DNA of 64,000 nt from Capitella teleta (Eukaryota > Annelida > Polychaeta > Capitellidae). The notes beneath the pieces are model-generated. The model ran no database searches and was not told the origin of the DNA. It saw only the letters and a program-made list of their open reading frames with translations. Made by a program: the position numbers and the translations under genes. The stretch covers positions 160,352 through 224,351 of the forward strand of contig KB302535.1 in the NCBI GenBank assembly GCA_000328365.1. The letters are read 5' to 3'. Shown one piece after another: positions 9,951-22,600 of the stretch. Position 1 is the first letter of the stretch. The number at the start of each line of letters is the position of its first letter.

Positions 9951-12180
9951 TAACAGTAACAGTTGAGTTGTGAGTTGAAGACTTCAAACCTCTCGGAACT
10001 CCAACTTCAGCAGCTAATCTTCTAGTAAACTATAGGAAATTGCGCCTCGGAATTAAATACACAAAACTCGGATCAGGCCTCATTGGATAATCCAATTTAG
10101 AATGTCCTGTGCACGGAGAGAGCAATTTGTTTTGAGATTACACGATGAGCGATTTTTGAGAACTATTAATGGAAAATGGTAAAAGATTAATTTAATTAGC
10201 TACAACGAAAATCCAACTACCACTATTGTAATAATTCATGGGTGTGTTTGAACCATCGCTTACAAAGTTGTATTGATGTATTTTTCAAATCACACTCTGT
10301 TGATGATCACAGACACAACAAAGTTCGATAACTTGCGCACATTTGTTGTTCGTGGAAAACCAAGCACTATTTCAACCGCATTTGACCTCGTTAGAGATAA
10401 ATGATATTTTAAAGTAGTACGTTGATAGATTTTGTTCGAGGGTTTCAAGCTCCACCCATTTTTGGGCACAATCTTCTGATATGTGACGCCGCAAATCGAA
10501 ATGAGTCGCTTGTTGTAAAACAAAATAAATTAATTATCTGCTCCATGCTGTAGCAGATTCAATTTTCAACACACTGGTGCAAAAAAAAATTAAAAATCTG
10601 TAAAGGTTTGTCAGGAAAGCTGAGAAAAATAGAGTTAAAAGAGTTAAAGATTCTGAAAGACGTCCCATCACCATGGCGACGCACGTGCTGACATGGAGAG
10701 AAGTGCCCCAAATAAGCTAATTTTGTGCATAAAACCGCTCAGAATTAATTTTGGTAATCGGATTCTGACAAAATTATTCCATTCTGCCACAATTGTACAG
10801 TACATCTTTACTGAATTGTCAAGTGCACAAAGAAAACACACAAAAGGTGTAAGTGATGAGAATTTAAGGAGACAATGCGAACATTTGGCTGATTGCTAGT
10901 AAAACAGCTAGTTTACTAGCTACTGGCAATAAATCTCAAAAGAGAAACTACATAACAGAAACTCAATCCAAGCTGAATTAGGAATGGTTACTTACTCTTC
11001 TTTTTTTTTCTTTTTTTTTTTTACATTTTGCTTACCAGGTCCAAGACGGCAGCAGAACTGAAAACTGGCTTTATATTTCCAGCTTGCTTCAAATTCAACG
11101 CCAATATACCAGATGATAGATGACAGGTCATGATAGAATTCGAGGGGTAGTATATTTTTGTTTGTTATATTTTGTTTCTCCATGTGAGTAGCTTTAAATT
11201 TAAGGCTAAATCTAATTTCTAAATAAATTGTAGGAATTGTTTGCGCCATTTTTGGTTTCCACACACCTCAATAAGTTCCACAAAAAAAAACGACTTTCAA
11301 AGTGCTCTGTGGAATTTGTCTGACTCTATAAAGCCATAATCTGTGGGGATCAATATAAAGTCTTGGAACAAAGTTAGAATTTGTCACGAAGAAGTGTATC
11401 TCCTCAGTGCCTCACCATCAATTAGGCTTTGAGGGTCGGCTGCCTCTGCAGCTCGGCTTCCTCTACATGTCCATGATCATGATGCCATGTCACCCTGTGT
11501 GATTCCTGTAGCAGTAAAAATCCAGTTACACAATATGCTGAAATTGAAAAAGGGTGTCGATTCTCTGTAGCCTATAGGACTGTTGCCGTATAGGTGTTCC
11601 AATTTATTGCAAGTAGAGGTGCACAGAACTTAGAAACTCAGAACTCCATAAATATTGCTAGAAATGGATCGTTATTCGATATGAACTAGTAAATAAAACA
11701 AATTGTGCAAGTTTTATCAATATGTGTTGCTGTTTTAATGCCTTAGTCACTTAATTAATGCCTTATTCATTCGAGCTCAAAACACTGCAGATAGCAGACA
11801 CACTTTTTAGCTCTCTGTAACAGCTCAATTTGACATGTGATCGTCAGCAATTTTTTTCTTCATGAAGAAACTAAGTTAATTATGTGAAGATACCATCTGC
11901 TACAACAGATTAGGCCTTTTACAGTATACCGAGTCCCTGCAATACATGATACTCTGCAACACATGTTGACTCGCAGCAAATCGTGCAGTTCTGAAAAGGA
12001 TTTGCCTGACATGGATCCATAATTGTTTGTTGTAGCCCTCACCAGTGCCTTCCAGAACATTGTCGGAGAGACCCTTTGCCATGAACTGGTCTCACTAAAG
12101 GGCAAACTATAAAAAAAGATAATATGATCGAACACCCAGCCAAATGGGTCGAATTGCTAGAAAGCTGCTCTGGAACAATA
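9951..12180. other. Intergenic, no gene supported
   Basis: AT-rich sequence with homopolymer runs (T-rich 10997-11023) and a palindromic GCTAGTTTACTAGC near 10910. Small open frames here lack codon bias or known motifs. Probably decayed repeats. Confidence 0.4.
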
Positions 12181-12350
12181 CACTAGGAAAAACTCAATCC
12201 AAGTGACTGGCCTCCCTGAGGTCGAGAACGAGGACATTTTAGAATGAACTCTATAAAAATTTAATGACGAAATGGACATTGACAGAGTTCATTGAGTGGC
12301 AGAAGAAACTCCGACAAACCAAGATATATCATATATGTTACCCTCTACGA
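12181..12350 (+). mobile_element. LINE ORF1 relic (RRM-like segment)
   Basis: The plus strand reads NSIQVTGLPEVENEDILE and then DIDRVH, the shape of the RRM-type domain of LINE ORF1 proteins (NSI.I.GIPE..., ..DI.RSHR.G). Stops interrupt it. It lies 2 kb upstream of a reverse-transcriptase relic on the same strand and may belong to the same insertion. Confidence 0.5.
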
Positions 12351-12433
12351 CAAAATCAGTCTAAAGTCGCAAAATAAAATTTATAACCTTTTGGTATATT
12401 CATAAAGAGCTGCCAATTACTTTTAAAATGATG

Positions 12434-12454
12434 TAAATAAATAAATAAATAAAT
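12434..12454. repeat. (AAAT)n microsatellite
   Basis: About five tandem AAAT units in an AT-rich region. Confidence 0.8.
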
Positions 12455-13157
12455 CCCTATTCTTGTTAAGAAGTTATAAGCATTTAAACCATGCAACCGT
12501 CAAAATTCAAAAATACGCAATTGAATATTGCTGAGAATTTTAATCAAGCATGTGCATTGCTATGGTAACAGAGCGTCTTTCAGAGTTGACTGCATACCCT
12601 GAACTATGACCCATTGTAAATGCTTTCCAATGGCTACACATGTAAACAATCTGGTTACACTCGTGAAAACTATCAATAGAAAGAATGTTCTGTTCCCGCT
12701 TAGGGATACCTTTTATTGAAACATTGCAAGTATCCATACTAAGCTTTTGAAACGACCACTAATTAATGCTTTTTACTCGTTAAAATAAATCATGATGACC
12801 ACATATCAAACAGACGCTCTATTAAAATTAAAATTAAACAAATTTGTAGTAATAAAATACACATAATTGTTGATGCACTTTGAAGTTAAGATGTTGATCT
12901 ACCGGAATATAGTAAAACCAAAAAAATATCACTATATCTCTCTTAAGCTCAGTGCGACTTAAGACTGATTAGTCATTGTGGGTCACATATCTCATATAAA
13001 TAACTACACTGATAAACAAATATCATGTAGAATATATACACGAGTAAATATAGACAAGTTTGATACATTATTAAATAGTTATTCCTTAGAAGACATCTAT
13101 TGTCATGCAGACGCAAGAAATGCTTATTCAGCATTTGTTGCAATAATGTGCGTACAT

Positions 13158-13220
13158 GCTCATGTGTGTGTGTGTGTGCGTGTGTGCATGTGCGTGTGCA
13201 TGTGTGCGCACATGCATGTG
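13158..13220. repeat. TG-rich (TG/CATG) microsatellite
   Basis: Alternating purine-pyrimidine tract of GTGTGTGT with interspersed GCGTG and CATG units. Such tracts can adopt Z-DNA. Confidence 0.85.
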
Positions 13221-14320
13221 TCACTCGTCGATCAGTCTTAGCCTTGAGAACTGCCTAAAAGTAAATTCCTAGAGTCAAGTTAAGAATCTTTGTGAATAGC
13301 GCCCCAGATGTCATAGCTACAACAGAAGGTGAACCAAAAAATAGCAGATTTGAACTGCAACCAGCAGATTTCACAATAGAACTATTTTTTGGCCATCTAT
13401 TGCTAACGAGCGACTTCAACTACGAGTTAATAAATTTGGATTTGCATGCATCACCTTGTGAAGGTCATGACCCTTATGGAGGACTCTGAGGACGGCCACG
13501 GCCTACACCATTAATATCATTATTATAGATGTGCATATATTATAAATAACAGGGAGGATTAATCATTAATGAATGTTGAAATTAATAGTAATTGTTTTGT
13601 TGTGAAAAAATGATTTAGGCCTCAGTACAAAAGGCCTCTCGGCAAATTGTTTAGCACGTGCATGCAGCTATATAACCAGCACGTATAATCTGGCACATGC
13701 TGCAATCCTTTTATAATTTCCATTCAAGTTTAATTTGGTGTGTAAATACTTATGTTTTTTTATTAATTCTCCATTGCAGTTGTTTCCTTTTAAATTTCTA
13801 GTAACATTTCATTCCCCACTGTAATTTTGAATAAAACCTGTATAGTATAAATTGACAATCTCTTGGGTATCCTTATACACGTTTTCATTGTAAACCGAGG
13901 ATACCCAAAACCCAAACTCAAGAAAATATAATTATTATTATTAAGTAGAGATTAGATGTTAAACTTTTCAACCTGATGTCCTCGGACAAGCCTTTATTGA
14001 AAGTTGTGAAGACTCGTTCCTGTAACAGTGTGTTGGCCTGCCAATACAAGAGATAGTGGACCTGCCCCACCCTGATTCGCTGATTGCAATAAAGAGTCAG
14101 CCTAATGCCCCCACTCCCAGTTTTAATTGCCTCAGCGCCCGCATCAGTCGTTAACTGTGTTGAGTAAGGTCTTTAATTTGTTTTTTTCATAACCACAAAT
14201 TCCGGCGGCGTGTTCAGGCACCTTAGATGATTTTTCCCAGAACCGGAACTCCAAGAAAAGGTCTGGATTCCAGGGAATCAGATCTAGAATCCGGAATTCT
14301 GTGCATCCCTAATTGCATGT
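13221..14320. other. Intergenic, possible LINE-derived debris
   Basis: At 13412-13489 a short frame reads TSDFNYELINLDLHASPCEG, faintly like the GDFNYP motif of LINE endonucleases, but too short to call. At 13862-13908 a 12-bp inverted repeat (TTGGGTATCC ... GGATACCCAA) flanks about 30 bp. No host gene is seen. Confidence 0.35.
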
Positions 14321-14799
14321 AAGATCATGGAATCAATCTTAAGCAAACAAACCATGTTCCACTTTCAGAGAAACGACCTGTTTTTCCTTGCCAATATGGG
14401 TTTGTTGAGAAGCAATTCACCAGTCTGCAACTCCTTCAAGCAATTAAAGATTGGATGAAAGAGATTGACCAGGGAAGTGTTATTGATGCTTGTTACATGG
14501 ACATACTTAAGGTCGTTGATACAGTTCCACAAAACAGGCTTCTTGCAAAGGTGCTCACTTACAAAAAAGCTGAAATGTCCTAGAGTGGATAAAAGGTTTC
14601 GTGTGTGGTGGAGAACACTCGGTGTTTGTTAGTGGAGTTAAGTCACAATCAAAGGAAGTTGAGAGTGGAGTGCCACAGGGCTTTGTTCTAGGACCAACAT
14701 TATTCATCTTGTATATGAATGAAATGCTAACTACTGTGGCCTCTAATATGAAGTTTTATGCAGATGATGCTCAGCTCTATCGATCCATATCAAGAACCT

Positions 14800-15110
14800 G
14801 TTTCTCTTTCAACTTCAACTGGGACAGTTACGTCATAACCAGAGAAATTTTCAGACCACTGGATTAGGAGATCAGAACTGAGAACCTGGAAGTTATGGAA
14901 CAATTTCAGGTTTAATTAACAAAAGTCTTGCGCGTTTTGGTTGTTAACTTGTTATACATACGAGAAATATAATGTAGAAATTTCTTGTCACATGACAATT
15001 GGGCCAGATATCTTTAAAAGTCTTGTTTGGCATTTTTTATGCCAAGCATGTCTGACCCAAAAATTCTCTTGTTCTGATGTCACAGTCCAAGTTGAAGTTG
15101 AAAGGAAAAC
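14800..15110. mobile_element. 311-bp MITE inside the LINE relic
   Basis: The ends form an inverted repeat of about 29 bp with a core CTTTCAACTTCAACT and four or five mismatches. LINE protein similarity stops at the left end (after YADDAQLYRSI) and resumes just past the right end (NDFDELCLQQDINSL). A clear target duplication was not found. Confidence 0.65.
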
Positions 15111-16540
15111 ACACTCCAAATGATTTTGATGAGCTGTGTTTGCAGCAGGACATCAATTCACTCCACCTTTGGTCAAAGCTATGGCTTCTCAAATTTCACC
15201 CTGAAAATGTAACATTTTGTGAGTTGATGGAAGATCAGAAAAACGAAGCACTTACACCATGAAAACAGATCGGGAACATGCACAACTTCAGTGTTAGCCC
15301 AGGCTGTTAGCTAAAATTCTTTTTACAGAGTGTCCACTTTTTCAAGGTTCACAAAAAAGTGCACACAATACTCAAGTGACAAAAGCAGCATAGAGCACAG
15401 TGGCCACTACTTTCATTGAAAACACAATAGTCTTGTTTATTAAGTGCATAATATGTCAAGTAGACAAAGAAATGAGACACACAAGGATTACACCCAGCAA
15501 TATGAGGAGGATGGAACATCTAGGAAACTGAGAAATTTTAGGTCAAGATCCTTGGCTTAAGGCTGCATTTCCCTCATCATTTATCCAAAAACTTCACTGG
15601 ATCCCTTACATAATACTTGTAAACTCATAGCATCAGAGGAAGTTTCAGGTCAGCATCCTTGGCTTGAGGCTTTATTTCCCCAATCATTTATTTGCAACTC
15701 CACCGAATCCCTTGAGTAATATAGCTACAATCTTGCATCAAATGTATTGTATTTTGAAGAGATTGAATAAAGATCATCCACAAAATAATGAGCCATTATA
15801 ATATTGTTGATATTAATTAGACTTCGTGTAAAACGAACCTTTGAATCAACAATCTTCTGGGCAAATTTGTGCATTATATGCACATAAAATTTACTGATTA
15901 TTGTTTTGACAGTAATGAGCAAATATTGAATTTGTCCGAATATCCGAAATCAAAGCTTTGAGCAGTATATATTTGTCAATGACGAATACAGAGCTGAATA
16001 TATACCAACTTCACTGTTGTAATATCTCTGATTGTTTTATAGGCTAGTAGGATTAATCAATTAACGCCCCTTCAGGTAGTTGACAAATTAATAAAAACAG
16101 CTTGATGTGTGATTGGTCAGGTTTTGTTCTGCCTTCTTTTAAGCCAATGAGTTTAACAAAACTTACAAAAGTCAGCCGTGCAGATACTCTCCTGATAAAG
16201 CTGTAAGCCCCTCAACAAACTAAATCATGAATCAGGAAGTTGTGCAATTATATATTTGCTTGATAATTCTAATTCGATTTCTAAAGCTTATCACTTCCAA
16301 ACATTGCCATTCCACTGTTTACATTTGGTTCACGGCTTTACTCATAAAAATTTGATCCGCTCTTTAGAAGTTTAGAAGTTTGGAGTTGATTTAAAGTATG
16401 CTTTGTTGATTCTTGTCTATTGTTATTCATCCAAGCATTTAATTACTGCAAATAATGCTGGCTCTTACAAGCAAGTGAGTAAATAAAGTAAATTTCAGAG
16501 TTTAATTAATTCAGGAGATCAAATATTTTGATATTCGGAT

Positions 16541-16665
16541 CCGTTGCAATCTTTTCATTCAAAGCCAAAGCTTCAGAAGATAGCCAATATTCGTATAAGT
16601 CCTTTGCGATCTTTTCGTTTGAAGCCGAAGCTTCGGAAAATAGCCAATATTCGTAGAAGTCCAAA
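16541..16665. repeat. 62-bp unit, two tandem copies
   Basis: Units starting GTTGCAATCTTTTCATTC and TTTGCGATCTTTTCGTTT repeat once. Each contains a GAAGCTTC palindrome followed by ATAGCCAATATTCGTA. Confidence 0.75.
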
Positions 16666-16744
16666 GTCTGTCATCACTAGTTTTCGGTGACTCTGCAGTG
16701 CTGCCCAACTGCGTAACAAGGCCGGGCGCTGTGTACTACTGTCT

Positions 16745-16892
16745 ATGGTGGTATGCAGGATAAAGAACCCTTGGGATTTATCGATAAGAGTAGGGGGAAA
16801 CCCCGGTCTCGGGCCTTCTGTTCTGGCGCCCGTATCACCCGAACGGGTTGGGTGGAGCCGTAAAACCCCAATCACTCACTCACTCACTAGTT
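16745..16892 (+). mobile_element. 3' end of a SINE or LINE with (CACT)n tail
   Basis: A GC-rich block with CGGTCTCGGGCC and GGAGCCGTAAAACCCC runs directly into AATCACTCACTCACTCAC. Invertebrate non-LTR elements and their SINEs often end with such a conserved block and a short tandem tail. The family is not identified. Confidence 0.55.
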
Positions 16893-17178
16893 TTAAGACG
16901 TATACCATTAGCAACAACAATACTTATTCACCAGTGAATCTTTAAGAGAGATTAAACACAAAACACAAGAATAGATGGCACTATATAACTGATTTCCTTA
17001 TACCATAAACTAATTATACAGGTAGTTCCCATTGGTGAGCAGTAATTCTGGTTTCTGATTAAAGAGGCGATTAAAAACAAATAGCAGCAAATAGATAAAA
17101 GTTTAAAATGAATGATCAGATAAAAGTTTAAAATGAATGATCACATTTTTTGTTGTCGAGTCATCAGCTAAACCTGCA

Positions 17179-17204
17179 AAAAAAAAAAAAAAAGAAAAAA
17201 AAGA
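17179..17204. repeat. Poly(A) tract
   Basis: A-run interrupted by two single G residues. Confidence 0.8.
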
Positions 17205-18210
17205 AACTGCTACGTGACTAGTAGTGGCTAAAACCTGGAGAACATGCTGTGGGCTAATCAGGCCATCTAAATCATAATTGGCTAAGCCCGTAAGGTGTAT
17301 TTAGTCCAAGTTTTAACCAATGAGAGCAGTGCCTCAGATTACAATTAAAAAATACTGAAATTGGATTAAATCCACCGCTCTTTACATAAAGTATTAACAA
17401 GCCGTTTGATGACCAATAATTAAGCTTGCTTGTTTGCTCTTACAAGGTTTGTCAAAATAGATTAAAAAGATGACAACCAGATAAGAATTCTAACGTTTTT
17501 AGGACATGTTATTCACGTAATCAGTGAGTGTCCTACAATAAAACACAACCCGTCCACTGCAACAATATTGCAGCGTCATTTCTATGGAATTAGAGGTGTC
17601 CTAATGAAAAAAATGAGATGTGCTAAAACTGAGATGAGACAACCCCAGGATGCATGGATGCATGGCTAGCTAACAGCTTGGTGGAGCCAGATGGAGAGGG
17701 AACTTGGAGTGCTGGTGGACAGTCAGCTGACCTATGCTAAAGAGGTTAAGTCCAGGGTGAATTAAGAAAGCAAACACAGTCGTTGAAAGGACCAAAAGAA
17801 ATCTCCAGAACTTGAGACCAGAAACATTTGTCCCCCTGTAAAAATCAGTAGTGCTTCCTATTTGGAGAACTCATCCTCCGTGTGGTCTCCCCATCTAATA
17901 AGAGACATAGATTTAATTGAAGCTGTGCAGAGAAGAGCCACTAAGCAACTGTCAGGATTCACAGAACTGGAACAGTGGAAAACAGGATTATACAGCAATA
18001 GGTTGAGGCGATTGATCATCGAAACTGCCAACACTAAAATTCAGAAGCCAAAGAGGAGACTTGATAGAGGCTTTTTAGATAATAAGTGGGATCTATGACA
18101 CAAACAACAATTTTTTTACAATCAGGTCAAATGATGTTACACGTACAAAGAAGTGGAAGATCTGATTATAGAGGTCTTTAATCGCAGGATCATCCTACTG
18201 CGACCCGTAT

Positions 18211-19051
18211 CACTTAACATAAACTAAGATACTTGCATTGCTTTGACGCCTAGTGAATTCAATCACACTTTTGCAGGACCTGAATGAGTTTGCCACCTAC
18301 TCAGGCACAGTAGACTCACTCATGGTATAAGTTATTAATTGAATGTAGATATTTCTCAATTTCAATGGCCAAACTTTTTGCAGCTTCTCGTCATTTTTTC
18401 CCGTTAAGATGTAATTATTGCCATTCTGACGTCACTGCGACAAGAATGGCTTCTCTCGATGAATTTGTAAAATGATATGAAACACGCAATTTAGAAGTCT
18501 TTCATGAAGTCTGTTGATGATTTAGAACGCGTTGCTGGTGCAAGAAATATTCATCTCTATCTGGGACCTGTGATAATGTGATTAGCGTGTTTATTTTGTT
18601 CATGCGGACCCGTTTCCTTGACCCCCTCGAACGCGAAATTACCCGGCGTCACTCCTCCTGAGAGGCAGGCGATGGATTTCGTCTACTCTCTCTCAATGCT
18701 CCTTCCCTTTCCGTCTCCATTCTGGTCTCTTCTTTTATTGTGATGCCGACTCTGAGCTCTTTAATCCATGCTAAAAATTATAAGTTCAAATCCTGCAGTT
18801 CCCCAACAATTTATTTTTATTGAACATTCCTTAGCTATGTGCACAAAAATTTCAAATTCATTTTATATCATTGAAAATGGTATCAAATGATAGCTTGTGA
18901 TCTAAATAAGATAAAACTGAAAGAATTTTGTTTTTATCTTTATTAGTTCAAAAGTTATTTAATTATTAGTGGCTCAAATTCGCGAATTCTTTGGTGACGC
19001 GCGTTAACATGTAAAGTAATGGGATTTGAGATTTTGACTTGGACCCAAAGA
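18211..19051. other. Intergenic, no gene supported
   Basis: A short frame near 18445 (MASLDEFVK, then further fragments such as DPLEREITRRH) looks like a decayed coding sequence but matches nothing I can name. The rest is non-coding. Confidence 0.3.
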
Positions 19052-19623
19052 TCCGGCCGAGTATGAGATCCCGCAAACAATCGTATCTCAGCCATTAATT
19101 GAGATAGAAACAAAAGGTTTGCAGCATTGTAATCAGCTTTAAATGGTCTTTAAAGGCATATAACAATGAAACTATAGGTAGTCTGACATAGTCATGAGTG
19201 CCAGTTGAAAAATATTAAAAATTCAACCAATAATTCATAGAGTCGACCAAGTAAGTGATCCTACAAACAACTGTATCACAGCATTTATTTAAGATAGAAA
19301 CGAAAGGTTTGCTGCATTACAATCAGCTTTAAATGGTTTTTAAATACCAGTAACAATGAAAGCTATAGCATGTCTAATATAACAATGAGTACAGGTTGAA
19401 GGATCATTAATATTGAACCAATGATTTATAGAGCCGGCCGAACATAAGATATCGCAAACAACTGTATCTCAGCTAATATTCAAGATAAAATCCAGAGGGT
19501 TACAGCATTGCAATGAGCTTTGAATGATCTTTAAAGGCCAATAACAGTGATAGTTCTAGTTAGTTTACCATAATGATGAGTTCAAGTTGAATATTCTGTA
19601 AAATCACACTAAGAATTCTTGCT
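19052..19623. repeat. Tandem repeat, three diverged units of about 190 bp
   Basis: Units start near 19052, 19242 and 19433 with CCGGCCG-like sequence. They share the same ordered blocks: GATCC.GCAAACAA, GTATCTCAGC, GGTTTGCAGCATT, AATCAGCTTTAAATGGT, TTTAAAGGC and AACAATGA. A fourth unit appears to start at 19621 (GCTCGGACC) but stops at once. Units are clearly diverged, so the array is old. Confidence 0.85.
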
Positions 19624-22600
19624 CGGACCTATTGAGAACCAGACATGAAAATAATTTTGGACCTTAAAACTCCCTAGAAATCATGACTACAAGGTTGCTA
19701 CAATTATAGAAACTGATATATATTTGTAAAATGACTATTCAAGCATCCCATTAGTAGATACCGGGTAATTAAATTTTCATTTATGGCAGTCTCCAGTGCA
19801 TCAACTGTTTTGTTTGATGCAACACCTACAAATGTATAAATCACAATAGCCAGGAAGAGAGCAGCAAGTTTATCATTCTATCAGCAAAAATACAAGTAAA
19901 ACTCTTACAATGTGCATGATTTGCAGATAATGCAATGAAAGTTATTGTAGTTCATGAGTTGATAATGCATGAATGCTTGAATGAATTTCCAATATGCTTG
20001 CTTGATGCACCCTTGTTGAGGCTCATCCCATGACAGGTAGGTCAGGAAAATGCATGACAAGTTGACAGCAATGCTTTCAGGGGTAAGGTAAGTATTTTTT
20101 TACTTGGCCCAGCAGCATAACTATGTCAATATGTCCATTTTGCCCTCTCTATCATGTATTAAAATTAAGTTCAATGTTGTGTGAATAATCAAATACATTC
20201 ACTTAGTAACTTATTAAGAATATGAATGTCAAGTGTCCTCAAAGTTCCTGAAATAGGAACCATCAAACTCTTCAATGCTATCATAATTTCAAATCAGGAA
20301 GGTAATTTTCCCATCTTAGAAATTATGCATCTATATTTATGTCCTGGTAGACTAATTAAGTGTTTCCAACCAGAACAGGCAAGCCAACTTAAATTCATCC
20401 TCTCAGAGGCCGAGCACTGAAGCAGAACACCTTAGTATTTTCAAATAAAATTCCTATTGAATTATCAATTAATAATTAAATAAATTATAATTTCAGTTCT
20501 TTTGTTTCAAAATATTCAAATAAATTATTTATTTCTCCCACTCATTGTGACTCAACAAATGCAACTGCAAATGATAAGTAATCAAGAGAGGAACTACATT
20601 TGGTGTTTGAAGTTATCACATTTCTCCCTTGCAATAAATAGCCATAAGTGTGTAGGGATTAGTAGGGATATACTTTATCAACTATCATAATAATCATATT
20701 AGATGCACAAACAAAAATATACTTTTTTTTTCTGTGAAGTTCAACTTCAGGATGATCCTCATTTAAACAAATAGTGATTTTCCCTGTGAAATTTGCAGAT
20801 TATTAAAATATTAATATAATTCATCAATTTATTCATTCTCCACATTAATTATCAAAATTTCTTAGTTAGTGAGAACCATTTATAAACATAAACAGAGCTT
20901 GCAACCACTGATTGTCACTAACTTAGTAATTCACTCAGGCCTGAGATATATGACTCAGCTAAAAATACATGTAGATGAAGATTAATCACTTTATTTAAGT
21001 TTCAAATATTTAAAATATGTTTTTAAAATATTATTTAGCAACATTCAATGCATAGACTACTCTGGAAATTAGTTTACAGGCCCAGAAAAGATCAATTCAT
21101 TGCGTAATGCAGCAGACGAAAATACACAGGAAGTGAGTGATAATAGGGGCGCGAGAGCCGCCGCGATCGGAGCGCGCTGTCAGCAGGAGGGTGCCCTCAC
21201 TAAATCGGCTACGAAATGACTAGAAATGGGGTTACAGGCTTGAAACTTCACACAAAGGTAGTTAATAGGATGACCTATCACTGGTAGTATGTACACACGT
21301 GTACGGTTTAACAAAAAAAAGTATTCTCCATGTTTCGGCGAGTAATATTTTAGCGGTTTTCAATCGACGAAAAACCATAGGAAACGTCGTGTGATCTTAA
21401 AAATATTATGCTCATCTGAAAGGGCGTCCAATTTACTTCAAAAACCTTACTTTACTTTTGCTTAAATCCGATTATAAATGCCCGAAAACTTTATTTGTTT
21501 ACACCCATCGGCGGCGCAGCGCTGCAAAACGCGAAAAGCCGGGTCCAAGGCTCAGCGACGGGGCGATCGCTTAAGCGCGGCGCGCTGTGCACATAGCTAC
21601 ATTCCTGCTTGTAGTTCACTAGCTGTAAATTGTTTATTTGTTATGATCCTATACTAGTATACATTCATAAATGTAATTATTATAAATAGCATATATTATA
21701 ATAATTATCTTTATCATTATTACCAGTTTAAATCCTATATCTACCATATGGCATGAATAAAGGGTATCTATGTAAATCATAAATTTTCTTTTAAGGTGAC
21801 TTATTAAAGAGTGAACAGATTCATGTCACTATGACTATCCTCAGTTCAACTTAATTGCCGGCTTGAATATCCATTGGCATAAAATTCATGTATGCAATCT
21901 TTCTAGGTCACAGTATTATATTTTGTCCAAGACCATTTGATTTATAGCATTTATGGCTTGTCCTCATTTAGAGGGCCTGTTGAATTGTCCGGTTTTAATT
22001 TTTGCTTTTGTGCACCAATTGCTGCTCTCATTAGAAAAAAAAATTGATGTTTATCAAACATTTTCTGGAGAATTTTTTACTTTAGTTTGCTGTCTCAATT
22101 CGCAATCGATTTTCAGTGATGACAATCTGTTTTCCGTTGAGTTCAATTTGGAAGAATAATTTTTGTAGTAGGACTTGATTGTCTGAATCATGCGTGGGCC
22201 TGTCTATAGAGAAATGAACACATAAATAAAATAAAATGAAAGAAACCACATCTGACCCTCCATCACAAAAGCAGTCCCAAGTGAAATGGCAAAATGTTGG
22301 CTTTGACCAAATAAAGTGATTTTGAGTTTTTTACATTATCTTCTAGTTAAACATCTTATGCTTCATTTAAAAAAAAAACAAAAAAACTTAGCATTCAAAA
22401 GAACATAAGTTTGTCTGTAAGTTATTTTGATACCCGCATATAAAATTTGGTTGGCGTGAATTTTCATTTTCATAATCTTTTGGCAACTGTACCCCTTCTG
22501 AAAGTGCTCTGTTAATTGCAAATTCAATTTCCTCCTTTGGAGCCGGTAAAAGTAGCCGAAACCTCAGAAATAATTGTAATATTAAATGTTTTGATTAAAG

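Larger units (their letters stand above)
15303..17678. mobile_element. Insertion of about 2.4 kb splitting the LINE relic
   Basis: GCTGTTAGCTA at 15303-15313 recurs inverted (TAGCTAACAGC) at 17668-17678, exactly where LINE similarity stops and resumes. It contains a roughly 109-bp duplication (15539-15610 and 15648-15722), a 62-bp tandem pair and a (CACT)n-tailed SINE/LINE end, so it is itself composite. No transposase is seen. It could be one transposon or several accumulated insertions. Confidence 0.45.
14340..18210 (+). mobile_element. Decayed LINE reverse transcriptase, interrupted by later insertions
   Basis: Part one (14340-15300) shows QYGFVEKQFTSLQLL, the motif SGVPQGFVLGPTLF and the catalytic KFYADDAQLY, then DINSLHLWSKLWLLKFHPEN. 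Part two (about 17680-18210) resumes with ERELGVLVDSQLTYAKEV, SSVWSPHLIRDIDLIEAVQR and RRATKQLSGF. Together these are the ordered blocks of a Jockey/CR1/Rex-type non-LTR reverse transcriptase. Stops and frameshifts show it is dead. A small MITE splits part one, and a segment of about 2.4 kb separates the two parts. Confidence 0.82.

Noticed and set aside
9628-9987. 119-codon minus-strand frame and related frames in Element X
   Set aside because: It runs past the element's end and the copies differ in length. No transposase-like motif.
10290-10523. 77-codon minus-strand frame reading YQKIVPKNGWSLKPSN
   Set aside because: Faintly protein-like, but too short and without a zinc-finger or DDE pattern. 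Not enough to call a gene or transposon protein.
13862-13908. Hairpin TTGGGTATCC ... GGATACCCAA
   Set aside because: Only 47 bp overall with no target duplication or second copy. Could be a chance palindrome or the remnant of a MITE.
15925-16560. Inverted CCGAATATCCG-like words near 15940 and 16530 resembling the 64-bp hAT MITE interior
   Set aside because: No matching termini or 8-bp duplication could be defined.
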